64,000 nt of DNA from Ectothiorhodospiraceae bacterium 2226 (lineage in GTDB: Bacteria > Pseudomonadota > Gammaproteobacteria > GCA-013348725). Both the position numbers and the translations under genes were made by a program. Positions 17,056 through 25,553 of this stretch are shown here, piece after piece (the stretch's first letter is position 1; the number at the start of each line of letters is the position of its first letter). The DNA lies in contig CP054689.1 of NCBI GenBank assembly GCA_013348725.1, positions 360,501-424,500 of the forward strand, in the 5' to 3' direction. Under the pieces are notes generated by a model. The model searched no databases. It was not told the DNA's origin and saw only the letters and a program-made list of their open reading frames with translations.

Positions 17056-19044
17056 ATGAGTAACGGCGACTCCGACCCACAACACGACACGCGCCGCGGC
17101 GCGATCAATCCGCCGGTGTTCTATAGCGCCGTGCTGCTGGTGGTGGTACTGGTGGCCTTCGCGATGCTTGCGCCGGAGCGCGCGGAGGTCCTGTTCGAGT
17201 CGGTGCAGAGCGGGATCAACGAGACCATGGGCTGGTTCTACCTGCTGGCCGTGGGCATCTTTCTCGGGTTCGTCATCGTGTTGGCCGCCAGCGGCTACGG
17301 GCGCATCAAGCTCGGACCCGACCATTCCGAACCCGAGTTCAGCTACCGTTCATGGTTCGCCATGCTGTTCTCCGCCGGCATGGGCATCGGCCTGATGTTC
17401 TTCAGCGTCGCGGAGCCGATCCTGCACTACGCCACGCCGCCGGTGGGCGAAGGCCGGACCGTGGACGCCGCGCGCGAGGCGATGCGCATCACCTTCTTCC
17501 ACTGGGGGCTGCACGCGTGGGCCATCTACGCGGTGGTCGCGCTGGTGCTCGCCTACTTCGCGTTTCGCCACAATCTGCCGTTGGCGATCCGCTCGGCGCT
17601 GTATCCGCTGATCGGCGAACGCATCCACGGACCCATCGGCCACGCGGTCGACGTTTTCGCCATCCTGGGCACCTTGTTCGGCGTCGCGACCTCACTGGGG
17701 CTCGGCTCCATGCAGATCAATGCGGGGCTGAACTACCTGTTCGGCGTGCCGTCGACGGTGGCCGTCCAACTCTTGCTGATCGCGCTGATCACCGGCCTTG
17801 CCTTGATATCCCTGCTGGCCGGGCTGCACAAAGGCATCCGGCGCCTCAGCGAGTTGAACCTCATCCTGGCGGTAGTGCTGCTGGTGTTCGTGCTGGCGGT
17901 CGGGCCCACGGTGTTTCTGCTGCACACCCTGGTGCAGAACACCGGCGGCTACCTCAGCGAGATCGTGTACAAGACCTTCAACCTGTACGTCTACCAACCG
18001 GGCGAGGACTGGATCGGCGGTTGGACGCTGTTCTACTGGGGCTGGTGGATCGCCTGGTCGCCGTTCGTCGGCATGTTCATCGCGCGCATCTCGCGCGGGC
18101 GCACGATACGCGAGTTCGTTCTCGGCGTTCTGCTGGTGCCCGTGGGCTTCACCTTCCTGTGGCTCACGGTGTTCGGCGACACCGCCATCCACTTCGTGCT
18201 GCGCCAGGGCGTCGAAGGCCTGATCGACGCGGTGCAGGCGGACGAGGCCGTGGCGCTGTTTCAGATGTTGCAGAACCTGCCGCTGGCCGCCGTCACGTCG
18301 CTCATCGCGACCCTGCTGGTGATAACCTTCTTCGTCACCTCGTCGGACTCGGGCTCGCTGGTGATCGACATCATCGCCTCCGGGGGGCGGCGCAACCGGC
18401 GCCAATGGACCCGCGTGTTCTGGGCGGTGAGCGAGGGCGTGGTGGCGGGTGTGCTACTCCTGGTGGGCGGGCTCACCGCATTGCAGACGGCAGCCATCGC
18501 GAGCGCGCTGCCCTTCTCGATCGTGATGCTGATCGCCGCCTACGGCCTGTACGCCGCCCTGCGCCTCGAGATGCTCAAGCGCGGCACGCTGCAACAGCAC
18601 GTAAGCTCCGCCCGCCACACGCGCGAGCCTCATTCCTGGCGCGAGCGCGTGCGCCGCATCGTGACCTTTCCCGGCGAGCGTGAGGTCAGGCGCTTCTTGC
18701 AGGAGACGGCCCGCCCCGCGCTCACGTCGGTGGCCGAGGAACTACGCAAAGCCGGCCTCGACGTGGCGGTGCGCACCGAGCCGGACCGCGAGCAGCTCGA
18801 GGTACACCTGGGCGGGGGCGGCGACTTCGTATACGGTGTGCGCCTGCACGGCTACGCACCGCCCGCGTTCATCCTCGATCAACTGGACGACGCGGCCGAA
18901 GAGCATCGTTACTTCCGTGCGGAGGTGTTCCTCAAGGAAGGCAGCCACAACTTCGACATCTACGGCTACAGCCGCGACGAGGTCATCGGCGATGTGCTCG
19001 ACCAGTACGAGCGGCACATGTACTTCCTGCACATGGCGCGCTAG
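17056..19044 (+). CDS. betT: BCCT family choline/glycine betaine transporter
   Basis: This inner-membrane sodium- or proton-coupled carrier imports quaternary-ammonium osmoprotectants. The 662 residues hold twelve membrane segments with the family motifs FSAGMGIGLMFFSVAEP (about 108-125) and WTLFYWGWWIAWSPFVGMFIARISRGRT (about 322-350), which contains the aromatic box. A cytoplasmic tail of about 150 residues follows, as in BetT-type carriers, where the tail takes part in osmotic regulation. The gene forms a likely operon with the upstream porin. Carnitine or ectoine cannot be excluded as the substrate. Confidence 0.9.
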   Translation: MSNGDSDPQHDTRRGAINPPVFYSAVLLVVVLVAFAMLAPERAEVLFESVQSGINETMGWFYLLAVGIFLGFVIVLAASGYGRIKLGPDHSEPEFSYRSWFAMLFSAGMGIGLMFFSVAEPILHYATPPVGEGRTVDAAREAMRITFFHWGLHAWAIYAVVALVLAYFAFRHNLPLAIRSALYPLIGERIHGPIGHAVDVFAILGTLFGVATSLGLGSMQINAGLNYLFGVPSTVAVQLLLIALITGLALISLLAGLHKGIRRLSELNLILAVVLLVFVLAVGPTVFLLHTLVQNTGGYLSEIVYKTFNLYVYQPGEDWIGGWTLFYWGWWIAWSPFVGMFIARISRGRTIREFVLGVLLVPVGFTFLWLTVFGDTAIHFVLRQGVEGLIDAVQADEAVALFQMLQNLPLAAVTSLIATLLVITFFVTSSDSGSLVIDIIASGGRRNRRQWTRVFWAVSEGVVAGVLLLVGGLTALQTAAIASALPFSIVMLIAAYGLYAALRLEMLKRGTLQQHVSSARHTREPHSWRERVRRIVTFPGEREVRRFLQETARPALTSVAEELRKAGLDVAVRTEPDREQLEVHLGGGGDFVYGVRLHGYAPPAFILDQLDDAAEEHRYFRAEVFLKEGSHNFDIYGYSRDEVIGDVLDQYERHMYFLHMAR

Positions 19045-19284
19045 CCCCCTTGTCAAACAGTCAGTTAGACAACGATTCCCGTGCCGCCGGCCGACCGCCT
19101 CCGCCCCCCGTTAGCCCCACAAAATAAAAGGTGGTATTCCCGAAACGCTTGGCCTATAGTGACAGTGCTGCAGATTGTGGCTTTGGAGATTTTGGTCTGG
19201 CCCTTCAGTAACATGGCTCGTACCCGCCCCATTTCATGACCTGCAAGCAACACCCAAGTAAATGTTTAGATTAGGTATACCGCA

Positions 19285-19488
19285 ATGGCGACAGGCACTG
19301 TGAAGTGGTTCAACGAGTCCAAGGGCTTCGGCTTCATCACCCAGGACGACGGTGGCGCGGACGTGTTCGTGCATTTCAGCGCGATCAACTCCTCGGGCTT
19401 CAAGACCCTGGCCGAGGGCCAGAAGGTGAGCTTCGACCTGCAGAATGGCCCCAAGGGCCCGCAGGCGGCGAACGTCACCGCCGTCTAA
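19285..19488 (+). CDS. cspA: CspA-family cold-shock protein
   Basis: This is a small single-domain RNA/DNA chaperone of 67 residues. RNP1 (KGFGFI, 13-18) and RNP2 (VFVHF, 30-34) are intact, and the protein begins [14 protein letters not shown] as most members do. About 240 bases separate it from the BCCT gene, enough for the long structured leader common to csp mRNAs, although no cold box could be confirmed. A strong terminator follows 30 bases after the stop. Confidence 0.95.
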   Translation: MATGTVKWFNESKGFGFITQDDGGADVFVHFSAINSSGFKTLAEGQKVSFDLQNGPKGPQAANVTAV

Positions 19489-19517
19489 GTTCGGCACCCT
19501 TGCCGGACTGAGACGTA

Positions 19518-19548
19518 AAGAACCCCGCCCCCCGGCGGGGTTCTTTTT
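19518..19548 (+). terminator. Rho-independent terminator after cspA
   Basis: A 13-bp stem (AAAGAACCCCGCC paired with GGCGGGGTTCTTT) around a short C-rich loop ends in a T-run. It lies between cspA and the convergent adk gene and, because the stem is flanked by A and T, may also stop minus-strand transcription. Confidence 0.9.
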
Positions 19549-19560
19549 GAGGCCAGCCGC

Positions 19561-20208
19561 TCAGGCCGCGACGCGCTGCTGGATGGCCGCCACCACATCG
19601 TCGCTGGAGGTGCTGCGCACCGTCAGCAGGCAGTCCTTTTTCGCGTAGTAGCCGGCCAGCGGCGCCGTCTTCTCGTTGTACACGTCCAGGCGCTTGGCGA
19701 TGGCCTCCTCGGTCTCGTCGTCACGCTGCACCACCTTCGCCCCGCACTTCTCGCACGTCCCATCCGCCTTGGGCGGCTTGGTCTTCACGTTGTAGATCTC
19801 CTGGCAATCGGCATTGGAACAGGTGCGGCGCGTCGTCAGCCGGTCCAGGATCACCTCGCGCGGCACGTCGATCTCCACGACGGCGTCCAGGCTGATGCCG
19901 AGTTCGGCGAGCAGGGCGTCCAAGGCCTCGGCCTGAGGGATGGTGCGCGGGAAGCCGTCCAGTAGGAAGCCCTTCGCACAATCGGGCTGCTGCAGGCGCT
20001 TGCCCATCATGTCCAGGATGAGCTGGTCGGGCACCAGCCCGCCGGCGTCCATGTACTCCTTCGCCTTCTTGCCCAGCTCGCTACCCGCGCGCACCTCGGC
20101 CCGCAGGATGTCGCCGGTGGAGATCTGCACCGAGCCGTCCAGCGCGGTGAGCAGCTTGGCCACAGTCCCCTTGCCGGCGCCGGGTGCCCCCAACAGTATC
20201 AGTCTCAT
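19561..20208 (-). CDS. adk: Adenylate kinase
   Basis: This cytoplasmic enzyme interconverts ATP + AMP and 2 ADP. The 215-residue protein starts with the P-loop GAPGAGKGT (8-16). AMP-binding residues are present in STGDILR and GFPRT. The LID contains a complete four-cysteine zinc site (CSNADC...CEKC), found in only part of the proteobacterial Adk proteins. It stands alone on the minus strand, convergent with cspA. Confidence 0.95.
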   Translation of the reverse strand: MRLILLGAPGAGKGTVAKLLTALDGSVQISTGDILRAEVRAGSELGKKAKEYMDAGGLVPDQLILDMMGKRLQQPDCAKGFLLDGFPRTIPQAEALDALLAELGISLDAVVEIDVPREVILDRLTTRRTCSNADCQEIYNVKTKPPKADGTCEKCGAKVVQRDDETEEAIAKRLDVYNEKTAPLAGYYAKKDCLLTVRSTSSDDVVAAIQQRVAA

Positions 20209-20394
20209 GCTGCCTCCTGTTCCTTCTTCTGGGTTGAGCCCCGCAAGCTACGCGGGAACCACCGATTGTGTGGTCCCCGCCGCGGGCCGCCAAGCCGAAA
20301 GGAACTGATGGAACACCAAGTTGAGCTAATGAGACGCTGCTGTCAGAGCGCGCGGCACACGTTCCGAGAACGCCAGGAAGGAGAGGTATTCAGA

Positions 20395-21534
20395 TCAACC
20401 CCGCCCCTCCTCGGCCTCCTCCTCGTCGAGCACCAAGGAGAACTTCTCCGATACCTCCTCGTCGTCCACGGATTTCTTCTTGGACAGCGTGATGCGCAGT
20501 TTTAGGTCTGTGGGCGAGTCGGCGTTGCCGAGGGCGAATTCCTCGGTGATCCGCCCCTGCTGCAAGAGCTTGAACAGCGCACCGTCGAAGGTCTGCATGC
20601 CGATATTCTCGCTCTTGGCCATGACCTCTTTGATGCTGTGGATCTCACCCTTCATGATCAGGTCCTGCACCAGCGGCGTGCCCAGCAACACCTCGATCGC
20701 GGCCACGCGCTTGCCGTCCACGGTCGGGACCAGGCGCTGGGAAACAAAACCCCTGAGGTTCAGGGACAGATCCATGAGCAGTTGGTGGCGGCGCTCCTCG
20801 GGGAAGAAGTTGATGATGCGATCCAGCGCCTGGTTGGCGCTGTTGGCGTGCAGCGTCGAGATGCACAAGTGGCCGGTCTCGGCGAAGGCCAGCGCGTGTT
20901 CCATGGTCTCGCGGTCGCGGATCTCGCCGATCAGGATCACATCGGGTGCTTGGCGCAGGGTGTTCTTGAGCGCGTCTTCGTAGCTGTCGGTATCCACCCC
21001 GACCTCGCGCTGGTTGACGATGCTCTTCTTGTGCGGGTGCACGAACTCCACCGGGTCCTCGATGGTGATGATGTGCCCCGCCGAGTTGGTGTTGCGGAAG
21101 TCGATCAGCGACGCCAGCGAGGTGGACTTGCCCGACCCCGTGCCGCCCACGAACAGCACCAGCCCGCGCTTCTCCATAATGAGCTTCTTCAAAACCTCGG
21201 GCAGCCCCAGATCCTCGAAGCGGGGGATCGCGGTCTTGACGTTGCGCACCACCATCGCAAGGGCGTTGCGCTGCCGGAAGATGTTGACGCGAAAGCGCCC
21301 CACCTTCGACACCGAGATGGCGAGATTCATCTCCGGCTTGCGCTCGAACTCCGCCTGCTGCTCCGGGCTCATCACCCCATAGGCGATGCGGCGCAGGTCC
21401 TCCGCCGTCAGCGTCAGATTGTCGATGGCACGGAGGGCGCCCTGGAACTTGGCGGCCGGCGGCGCACCGACGGTGAGATAAAGGTCCGAGCCGTCCTTGT
21501 GCACGAGCACCCGCAGATAATCCTGAAAATCCAT
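20395..21534 (-). CDS. pilU: Twitching motility ATPase PilU
   Basis: This hexameric cytoplasmic ATPase assists PilT in type IV pilus retraction. The 379-residue protein shows the PAS-like N-domain, Walker A GGTGSGKST (about 130-138), an Asp box, Walker B (VILIGEIRD) and His box (HLCISTLHANSANQ). The acidic C-terminal tail rich in Asp/Glu is typical of PilU rather than PilT. The start at 21534 has GGAGGGGG immediately upstream; the TTG five codons earlier is rejected. pilT is not beside it in this window. Confidence 0.9.
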   Translation of the reverse strand: MDFQDYLRVLVHKDGSDLYLTVGAPPAAKFQGALRAIDNLTLTAEDLRRIAYGVMSPEQQAEFERKPEMNLAISVSKVGRFRVNIFRQRNALAMVVRNVKTAIPRFEDLGLPEVLKKLIMEKRGLVLFVGGTGSGKSTSLASLIDFRNTNSAGHIITIEDPVEFVHPHKKSIVNQREVGVDTDSYEDALKNTLRQAPDVILIGEIRDRETMEHALAFAETGHLCISTLHANSANQALDRIINFFPEERRHQLLMDLSLNLRGFVSQRLVPTVDGKRVAAIEVLLGTPLVQDLIMKGEIHSIKEVMAKSENIGMQTFDGALFKLLQQGRITEEFALGNADSPTDLKLRITLSKKKSVDDEEVSEKFSLVLDEEEAEEGRG

Positions 21535-21711
21535 GCCCCCTCCGGTCAAGAAATGCGCAACAAGCCTCTACGGCCGCCGCGACGGGTTTCGATCCACCGC
21601 GACCGCCGCCGACGCACTGAGATGTCGGCCGCCACAACGAAAACTGAAGGGCTACCGACTGGTTCGCATTCCGGAGATGGCGGAAGTGGCCGAGTTGGCC
21701 GGGGCGCGGCG

Positions 21712-22137
21712 TCAGCGGCCCAGCAGGCCGAGCAGGGCCGGCTCGCGCTGCTGCACGAGGTCGTGCAAGGTGTAGCCGTCGAGCGTGGTGAGGAAGGCCC
21801 GCGCGGCCTCCTCCAATGCGCCCTTCAGGCGACACTGGGGCAGAATCGCGCAGCGCGGGGACGCACAGTCGATGATCTGCAGGCTGCCCTCCATGCGCCG
21901 CACCACCTCCCCCACCGTGATGCTGTCGGGGGGGCGCGCGAGACGGATCCCGCCGCCCTTGCCGCGGCTGGTGTGCAACAGCCCATGTCCGCCCAGCTCG
22001 TGCACCACCTTGACCAGGTGGTTGCGCGAGATGTCATAGGCCCCCGCGATGTCCGAAATGGTCGCCACGCGGTCGGGCTCCAGGGCCAGGTACATCAGGA
22101 CCCGCAGGGCGTAATCGGTATGTCGTGTCAGATGCAT
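21712..22137 (-). CDS. nsrR: Nitric-oxide-sensing Rrf2-family repressor NsrR
   Basis: This iron-sulfur transcriptional repressor is inactivated by NO. The 141-residue Rrf2 protein has an N-terminal winged helix (MHLTRHTDYALRVLMYLA) and cysteines C91, C96 and C102 in CASPRCAILPQC. Their positions and spacing equal those of E. coli NsrR, which separates it from IscR and RsrR types. It is transcribed divergently from the NO-reductase-like set. The 176-base gap contains a near-ideal NsrR palindrome (22270-22292), so it most likely controls that operon and possibly itself. Confidence 0.9.
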   Translation of the reverse strand: MHLTRHTDYALRVLMYLALEPDRVATISDIAGAYDISRNHLVKVVHELGGHGLLHTSRGKGGGIRLARPPDSITVGEVVRRMEGSLQIIDCASPRCAILPQCRLKGALEEAARAFLTTLDGYTLHDLVQQREPALLGLLGR

Positions 22138-22242
22138 GCGCTTTCCTGTGGACGCCCCATTCTAGCAGGAAGCCGAAACGCGCCGGGCCTGCCCATCCGT
22201 CGCGCAGCGCTCCACACTTGGCGGGCGCGAGCGGCCGCCGGT

Positions 22243-22292
22243 GCTTGACAGCGCTGCGGCCTCGGCCTGAAGATGCATCCGCTATACATCTT
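22243..22292 (+). promoter_or_regulatory. Candidate promoter -35 and NsrR operator upstream of the NO-reductase set
   Basis: TTGACA at 22243-22248 is followed by the inverted repeat AAGATGCAT-N5-ATACATCTT at 22270-22292. The half-sites are AAGATGCAT and, on the other strand, AAGATGTAT, agreeing with the known NsrR consensus of two AAGATGCAT-like arms with an 11-1-11 layout. The repeat covers where a -10 element would lie, so bound NsrR would block polymerase. It ends 21 bases before the norS-like start codon. Confidence 0.75.
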
Positions 22293-22313
22293 TAGTGATC
22301 CGAGGGGAACCCG

Positions 22314-22853
22314 ATGGAACAATCAATCGCGTGGCAGATCTCCCTGCTGCTGATCCTGCTGCTCGCGGCGGTCTATCTGTACGTCGTGCTCAACGCCCGC
22401 CACCAGGCGGACTACGCACCCATCCAGACCCGCGCCTATCGCCTGCGCGGCCGCTTGTTCGCCGCCTCGGCGGCGCTCGGCACCGGGCTGATGATCGGCA
22501 CCCTGGTCGATCTGCCGTACAGCGTGGCCGATCAAGTCACCGACCAAGCGGTGCGGGTGGACGCCACCGGGCATCAGTTCTACTGGGAGCTCAGCACCGA
22601 CACCGCGCCGGCCGGCCGCCCGGTCGTGTTCCACGTCACCAGTGCCGACGCCAACCACGGCTTCGCCATCTATGACCAGAGTATGCGTCTGGTGGCCCAG
22701 ACCCAGGCCATGCCCGGCTACACCAACCGCTTGGTGCATACCTTCGCCGAACCCGGCACCTACCGCATTCTGTGCCTGGAGTACTGCGGCATCGCCCACC
22801 ACGCGATGGACGCCACCTTCACCGTCACCGACGCCCCGCTCGCCGCTCGCTGA
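22314..22853 (+). CDS. norS: CuA-containing subunit II of an sNOR-type nitric oxide reductase
   Basis: This is the membrane-anchored electron-entry subunit. The 179 residues have two N-terminal helices (about 7-26 and 47-66) and a cupredoxin domain with a complete CuA set: H115, C154, E156, C158, H162 and M165 (CLEYCGIAHHAM). GAGGGG precedes the ATG. The order with the next three genes equals norS-norY-senC-orf1 of nitrifying bacteria. The NsrR operator upstream points to NO reduction or detoxification rather than O2 respiration. An unusual cytochrome oxidase is the alternative. Confidence 0.7.
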   Translation: MEQSIAWQISLLLILLLAAVYLYVVLNARHQADYAPIQTRAYRLRGRLFAASAALGTGLMIGTLVDLPYSVADQVTDQAVRVDATGHQFYWELSTDTAPAGRPVVFHVTSADANHGFAIYDQSMRLVAQTQAMPGYTNRLVHTFAEPGTYRILCLEYCGIAHHAMDATFTVTDAPLAAR

Positions 22854-22867
22854 TCCGGAGACCGAAC

Positions 22868-24337
22868 ATGACCACACAATCCGCCGCCGACGGGCATCTG
22901 ACGCCCGCCGCCCGCAACACCGTGCTCGCCTACCTGGCCGTCGCCGGGGTGGTGCTGCTGCTCATGATGCTGTTTGGCCTGGCCATGCGCCTGGGCCAGG
23001 CGCAGCTGCTGCCGCTCGGGCTGGAACGCTTCTATCAGGTGCTCACCGCCCACGGCGCCGGCATGGTCGGGATCGCCGCGATCGGCTCCGCCGCCGTGAT
23101 GTGGTACTTCCTCGCGCGCTATGTGCGCCTGTCCACCGCCATATTCGCGCTCAACCTCGGCCTGTTTCTGGTCGGCGCGGTCGCGATCCTGGGTAGCATC
23201 TTCTTCGGCGGCTTCGCCGGCGCCTGGACCTTCCTCTACCCGCTGCCCGCCAATTCCATGGGGCTGTGGTCGGCGCACGCGGCGGCGTTGTTCATGGGCG
23301 GCCTGCTGCTGATCGGTACCGGCTTTCTGATCCTGCACCTGGATATCGCGCGCGCCATCCTCGCCGCCTACGGCAGCCTGCCGCGCGCGCTGGGCTGGCC
23401 GCAGCTGTTCGGAGGCGACACCTCGGAGCCGCCGCCCGCGGCGGTGGTGGCGAGCACCATGGTCCTGATCGTCAACATCCTCGGTATCACCGCCGGCGCG
23501 GCCATCCTGGTAATGACGCTGGTCAACCTCTACGTGCCGGCCTTCACCATCGACCCGCTGCTGGCCAAGAACCTGATCTACTTCTTCGGCCATGTGTTCG
23601 TGAACGCCACTATTTATATGGCGGTGATCGCGGTGTACGAGATCCTGCCGCGCTACGCGAATCGCAGCTGGAAGCCCAACCGCGTGTTCCTGGCTGCCTG
23701 GACCGCCTCCACGGTGATGGTGATGATCGTCTACCCACACCACCTGCTGATGGACTTCAACATGCCGGTGTGGGCGCACGCCATGGGGCAGATCATCTCC
23801 TTCACCAGCGGCCTTCCCGTGCTGCTCGTGACGGCCTACGGCGCCCTGATGATCGTGCACCGCGCCAATATGCGCTGGGACCTGACCTCGGGGCTGCTGT
23901 TCCTCGGCACCTTCGGCTGGGCCGCGGGCGTGATCCCCGCCATCATCGACGCGCTCATCCCGATCAATAGGGTGATGCACAACACCCTGTGGGTGCCGGG
24001 ACACTTCCACTTCTACCTGTTGCTCGGGGTGGGTGCGATGATCTTCGGCTTCATGTACTGGATGACCAAGGGCGAGCGCCCCGCGCCGGACAGCAACACC
24101 GACCGCCTGGCCTTCTGGGGCTTCCTGCTCGGCGGCCTGGGCTTCGTGTTCACCTTCCTGTACTCGGGGCGCCACAGCATCCCGCGCCGCTATGCCGAAC
24201 ATGCCGCCGAATGGGTCCCGTACAGCCAGATCGGCGCGCTCTTCGCCGCGCTCGTCGTGATCGCGGTGGCGGTGTTCGTGCTGCGCTTCCTGTGTTCGCT
24301 CGGCTGCACCCGCAGCGCGCCGCCGCGGGCCGCCTGA
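22868..24337 (+). CDS. norY: Haem-copper catalytic subunit of an sNOR-type nitric oxide reductase
   Basis: This 489-residue multi-helix haem-copper protein retains the metal ligands: H62 for the low-spin haem (TAHGAGMV), H242 and H291-H292 for the non-haem metal, and H379/H381 (GHFHF) in helix X. The helix VI motif is H242-V-F-V-N246, whereas the ba3 oxidase in this same window has H216-A-I-V-Y220. The tyrosine essential for O2 chemistry is therefore replaced by Asn, as expected for a NO reductase. The start at 22868 lies 14 bases after norS. The stop overlaps the senC start (TGATG). Inference to NO reductase rests on the operon layout, the missing Tyr and the NsrR control. Confidence 0.7.
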   Translation: MTTQSAADGHLTPAARNTVLAYLAVAGVVLLLMMLFGLAMRLGQAQLLPLGLERFYQVLTAHGAGMVGIAAIGSAAVMWYFLARYVRLSTAIFALNLGLFLVGAVAILGSIFFGGFAGAWTFLYPLPANSMGLWSAHAAALFMGGLLLIGTGFLILHLDIARAILAAYGSLPRALGWPQLFGGDTSEPPPAAVVASTMVLIVNILGITAGAAILVMTLVNLYVPAFTIDPLLAKNLIYFFGHVFVNATIYMAVIAVYEILPRYANRSWKPNRVFLAAWTASTVMVMIVYPHHLLMDFNMPVWAHAMGQIISFTSGLPVLLVTAYGALMIVHRANMRWDLTSGLLFLGTFGWAAGVIPAIIDALIPINRVMHNTLWVPGHFHFYLLLGVGAMIFGFMYWMTKGERPAPDSNTDRLAFWGFLLGGLGFVFTFLYSGRHSIPRRYAEHAAEWVPYSQIGALFAALVVIAVAVFVLRFLCSLGCTRSAPPRAA

Positions 24338-24945
24338 TGCGCACGGCACTCGCCGCGCTGTTGATCCTGGCCGCGGGCGTGCCGGCACTGTGGGGGGCCA
24401 CGGACGGCCTCCGCGCCTTCACCGCCGAGGAGGCACGCCGGCTGGCGGTACGCGAGGCCCCACGTCCCCTGCCGCCGCTCGCGCTGCAAGGCCGAGAGGG
24501 TGCCGACTGGGCGCTGACGGATTGGGCGGGGCGCACCGTGGTGGTGAACTTCATCTACACCCGCTGTCCGACGGTGTGCAACGACCTCGGCGATGCCATG
24601 CAGCGCCTGCAGGCGCGGCTGGAGGACGATGGTCCCGGCCGGCTCGGCGGGAAGGTGATGCTGCTCAGCATCAGCTTCGATCCGTACCGCGACACCCCGC
24701 GCATGCTCACGGGCTACGCCGAGCGGTTCGGGGCCGGGCCGCACTGGCAGGTAGCCCGGCCGCGCGAGGCGGCCGAGCTGCCCGCGGTGCTGCGCGCCTT
24801 CGGCATCACCGTGATTCCCGACGGCTACGGCGGCTATGAGCACAACGCCGCACTGCACGTCGTGGATCGGGCCGGCCGGTTGGCCTACATCACCGACCTC
24901 GAGGACGTCGACGGGGTGGTACGGGTATTGGAGGCGATGCTGTGA
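24337..24945 (+). CDS. senC: SCO1/SenC copper chaperone
   Basis: This periplasmic thioredoxin-fold protein inserts copper into CuA centres. The 202-residue protein has a signal sequence (MRTALAALLILAAG), the copper-binding C-x3-C motif TRCPTVC (about 76-82) and the distal His in EHNAALHVVD. SISFDPYRDTP is also characteristic. It is translationally coupled at both ends, sharing one base with the norY stop and four with orf1. The likely client is the CuA of the norS-like subunit. Confidence 0.9.
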   Translation: MRTALAALLILAAGVPALWGATDGLRAFTAEEARRLAVREAPRPLPPLALQGREGADWALTDWAGRTVVVNFIYTRCPTVCNDLGDAMQRLQARLEDDGPGRLGGKVMLLSISFDPYRDTPRMLTGYAERFGAGPHWQVARPREAAELPAVLRAFGITVIPDGYGGYEHNAALHVVDRAGRLAYITDLEDVDGVVRVLEAML

Positions 24946-25553
24946 GTTATCCGGCCGCGGCCGGTCTGGGCCTGCTGGCGGCGCTGGCGCTGCCGCCGCT
25001 GCGCGCGGGCCTCGAAGGCATCATGTGGACCCACATGCTGGTGCAGATTCCCCTGCTGATCGTGGCCGGCGCCCTGCTCGGTAGCGCGCTGCCGGCGCGC
25101 TGGCGCGCGGCGCTCGCGCCTTGGGACCGCGCGGGCGTCGCGGGGCTGCTGCTTGCCCTGTTCGCCCTCGCCTGGTGGATGCTGCCCCGGCACCTCGATG
25201 CCGCGCTCGAATCGGCGGCGGTGGACGCCGCCAAGTTTGCCAGCCTCGCGCTGCTGGTCGGGCTGCCCCTGCGCCTGTCCTGGCCACGCGTGCCCTTCGT
25301 GCTGCGCGGCGTGGTGGCGAGCAAGCTGGTCGCCATGCTGGCGGTGATGGGTTGGCTGTACCTGGTGGCCCCGCTGCGGGTATGTAACAACTACCTGGTC
25401 AGCGACCAGGAGACCCTGGGGCGCCTGCTGCTATTGGCCGCGCTCGGCCTGGGGCTGGCCCTCGCGCTGCGGGCCTTCACGCTCGACGGGCGCACCTCAC
25501 AGGCCCACCAGCACGCTGTAACCCAGCCCCAGGGCGCCGCACACGCCGATTAG
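24942..25553 (+). CDS. Membrane protein, orf1 of the sNOR set
   Basis: This 203-residue hydrophobic protein has about five or six membrane segments (for example THMLVQIPLLIVAGALLGS near residue 30). The GTG start overlaps the senC stop by four bases. The C-terminus is hydrophilic with several His (QAHQHAVTQ). It occupies the place of orf1 in norSY-senC-orf1 clusters, whose role is not established. Metal delivery or assembly is a guess from context. Its last 57 bases overlap chrA on the opposite strand. Confidence 0.7.
   Translation: MSYPAAAGLGLLAALALPPLRAGLEGIMWTHMLVQIPLLIVAGALLGSALPARWRAALAPWDRAGVAGLLLALFALAWWMLPRHLDAALESAAVDAAKFASLALLVGLPLRLSWPRVPFVLRGVVASKLVAMLAVMGWLYLVAPLRVCNNYLVSDQETLGRLLLLAALGLGLALALRAFTLDGRTSQAHQHAVTQPQGAAHAD

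Noticed and set aside
22314-24337. Annotation as an ordinary cytochrome c oxidase II/I pair
   Set aside because: The helix VI tyrosine is missing, there is no subunit III or CtaB/CtaG-type gene, and the operator and repressor are of the NsrR type.
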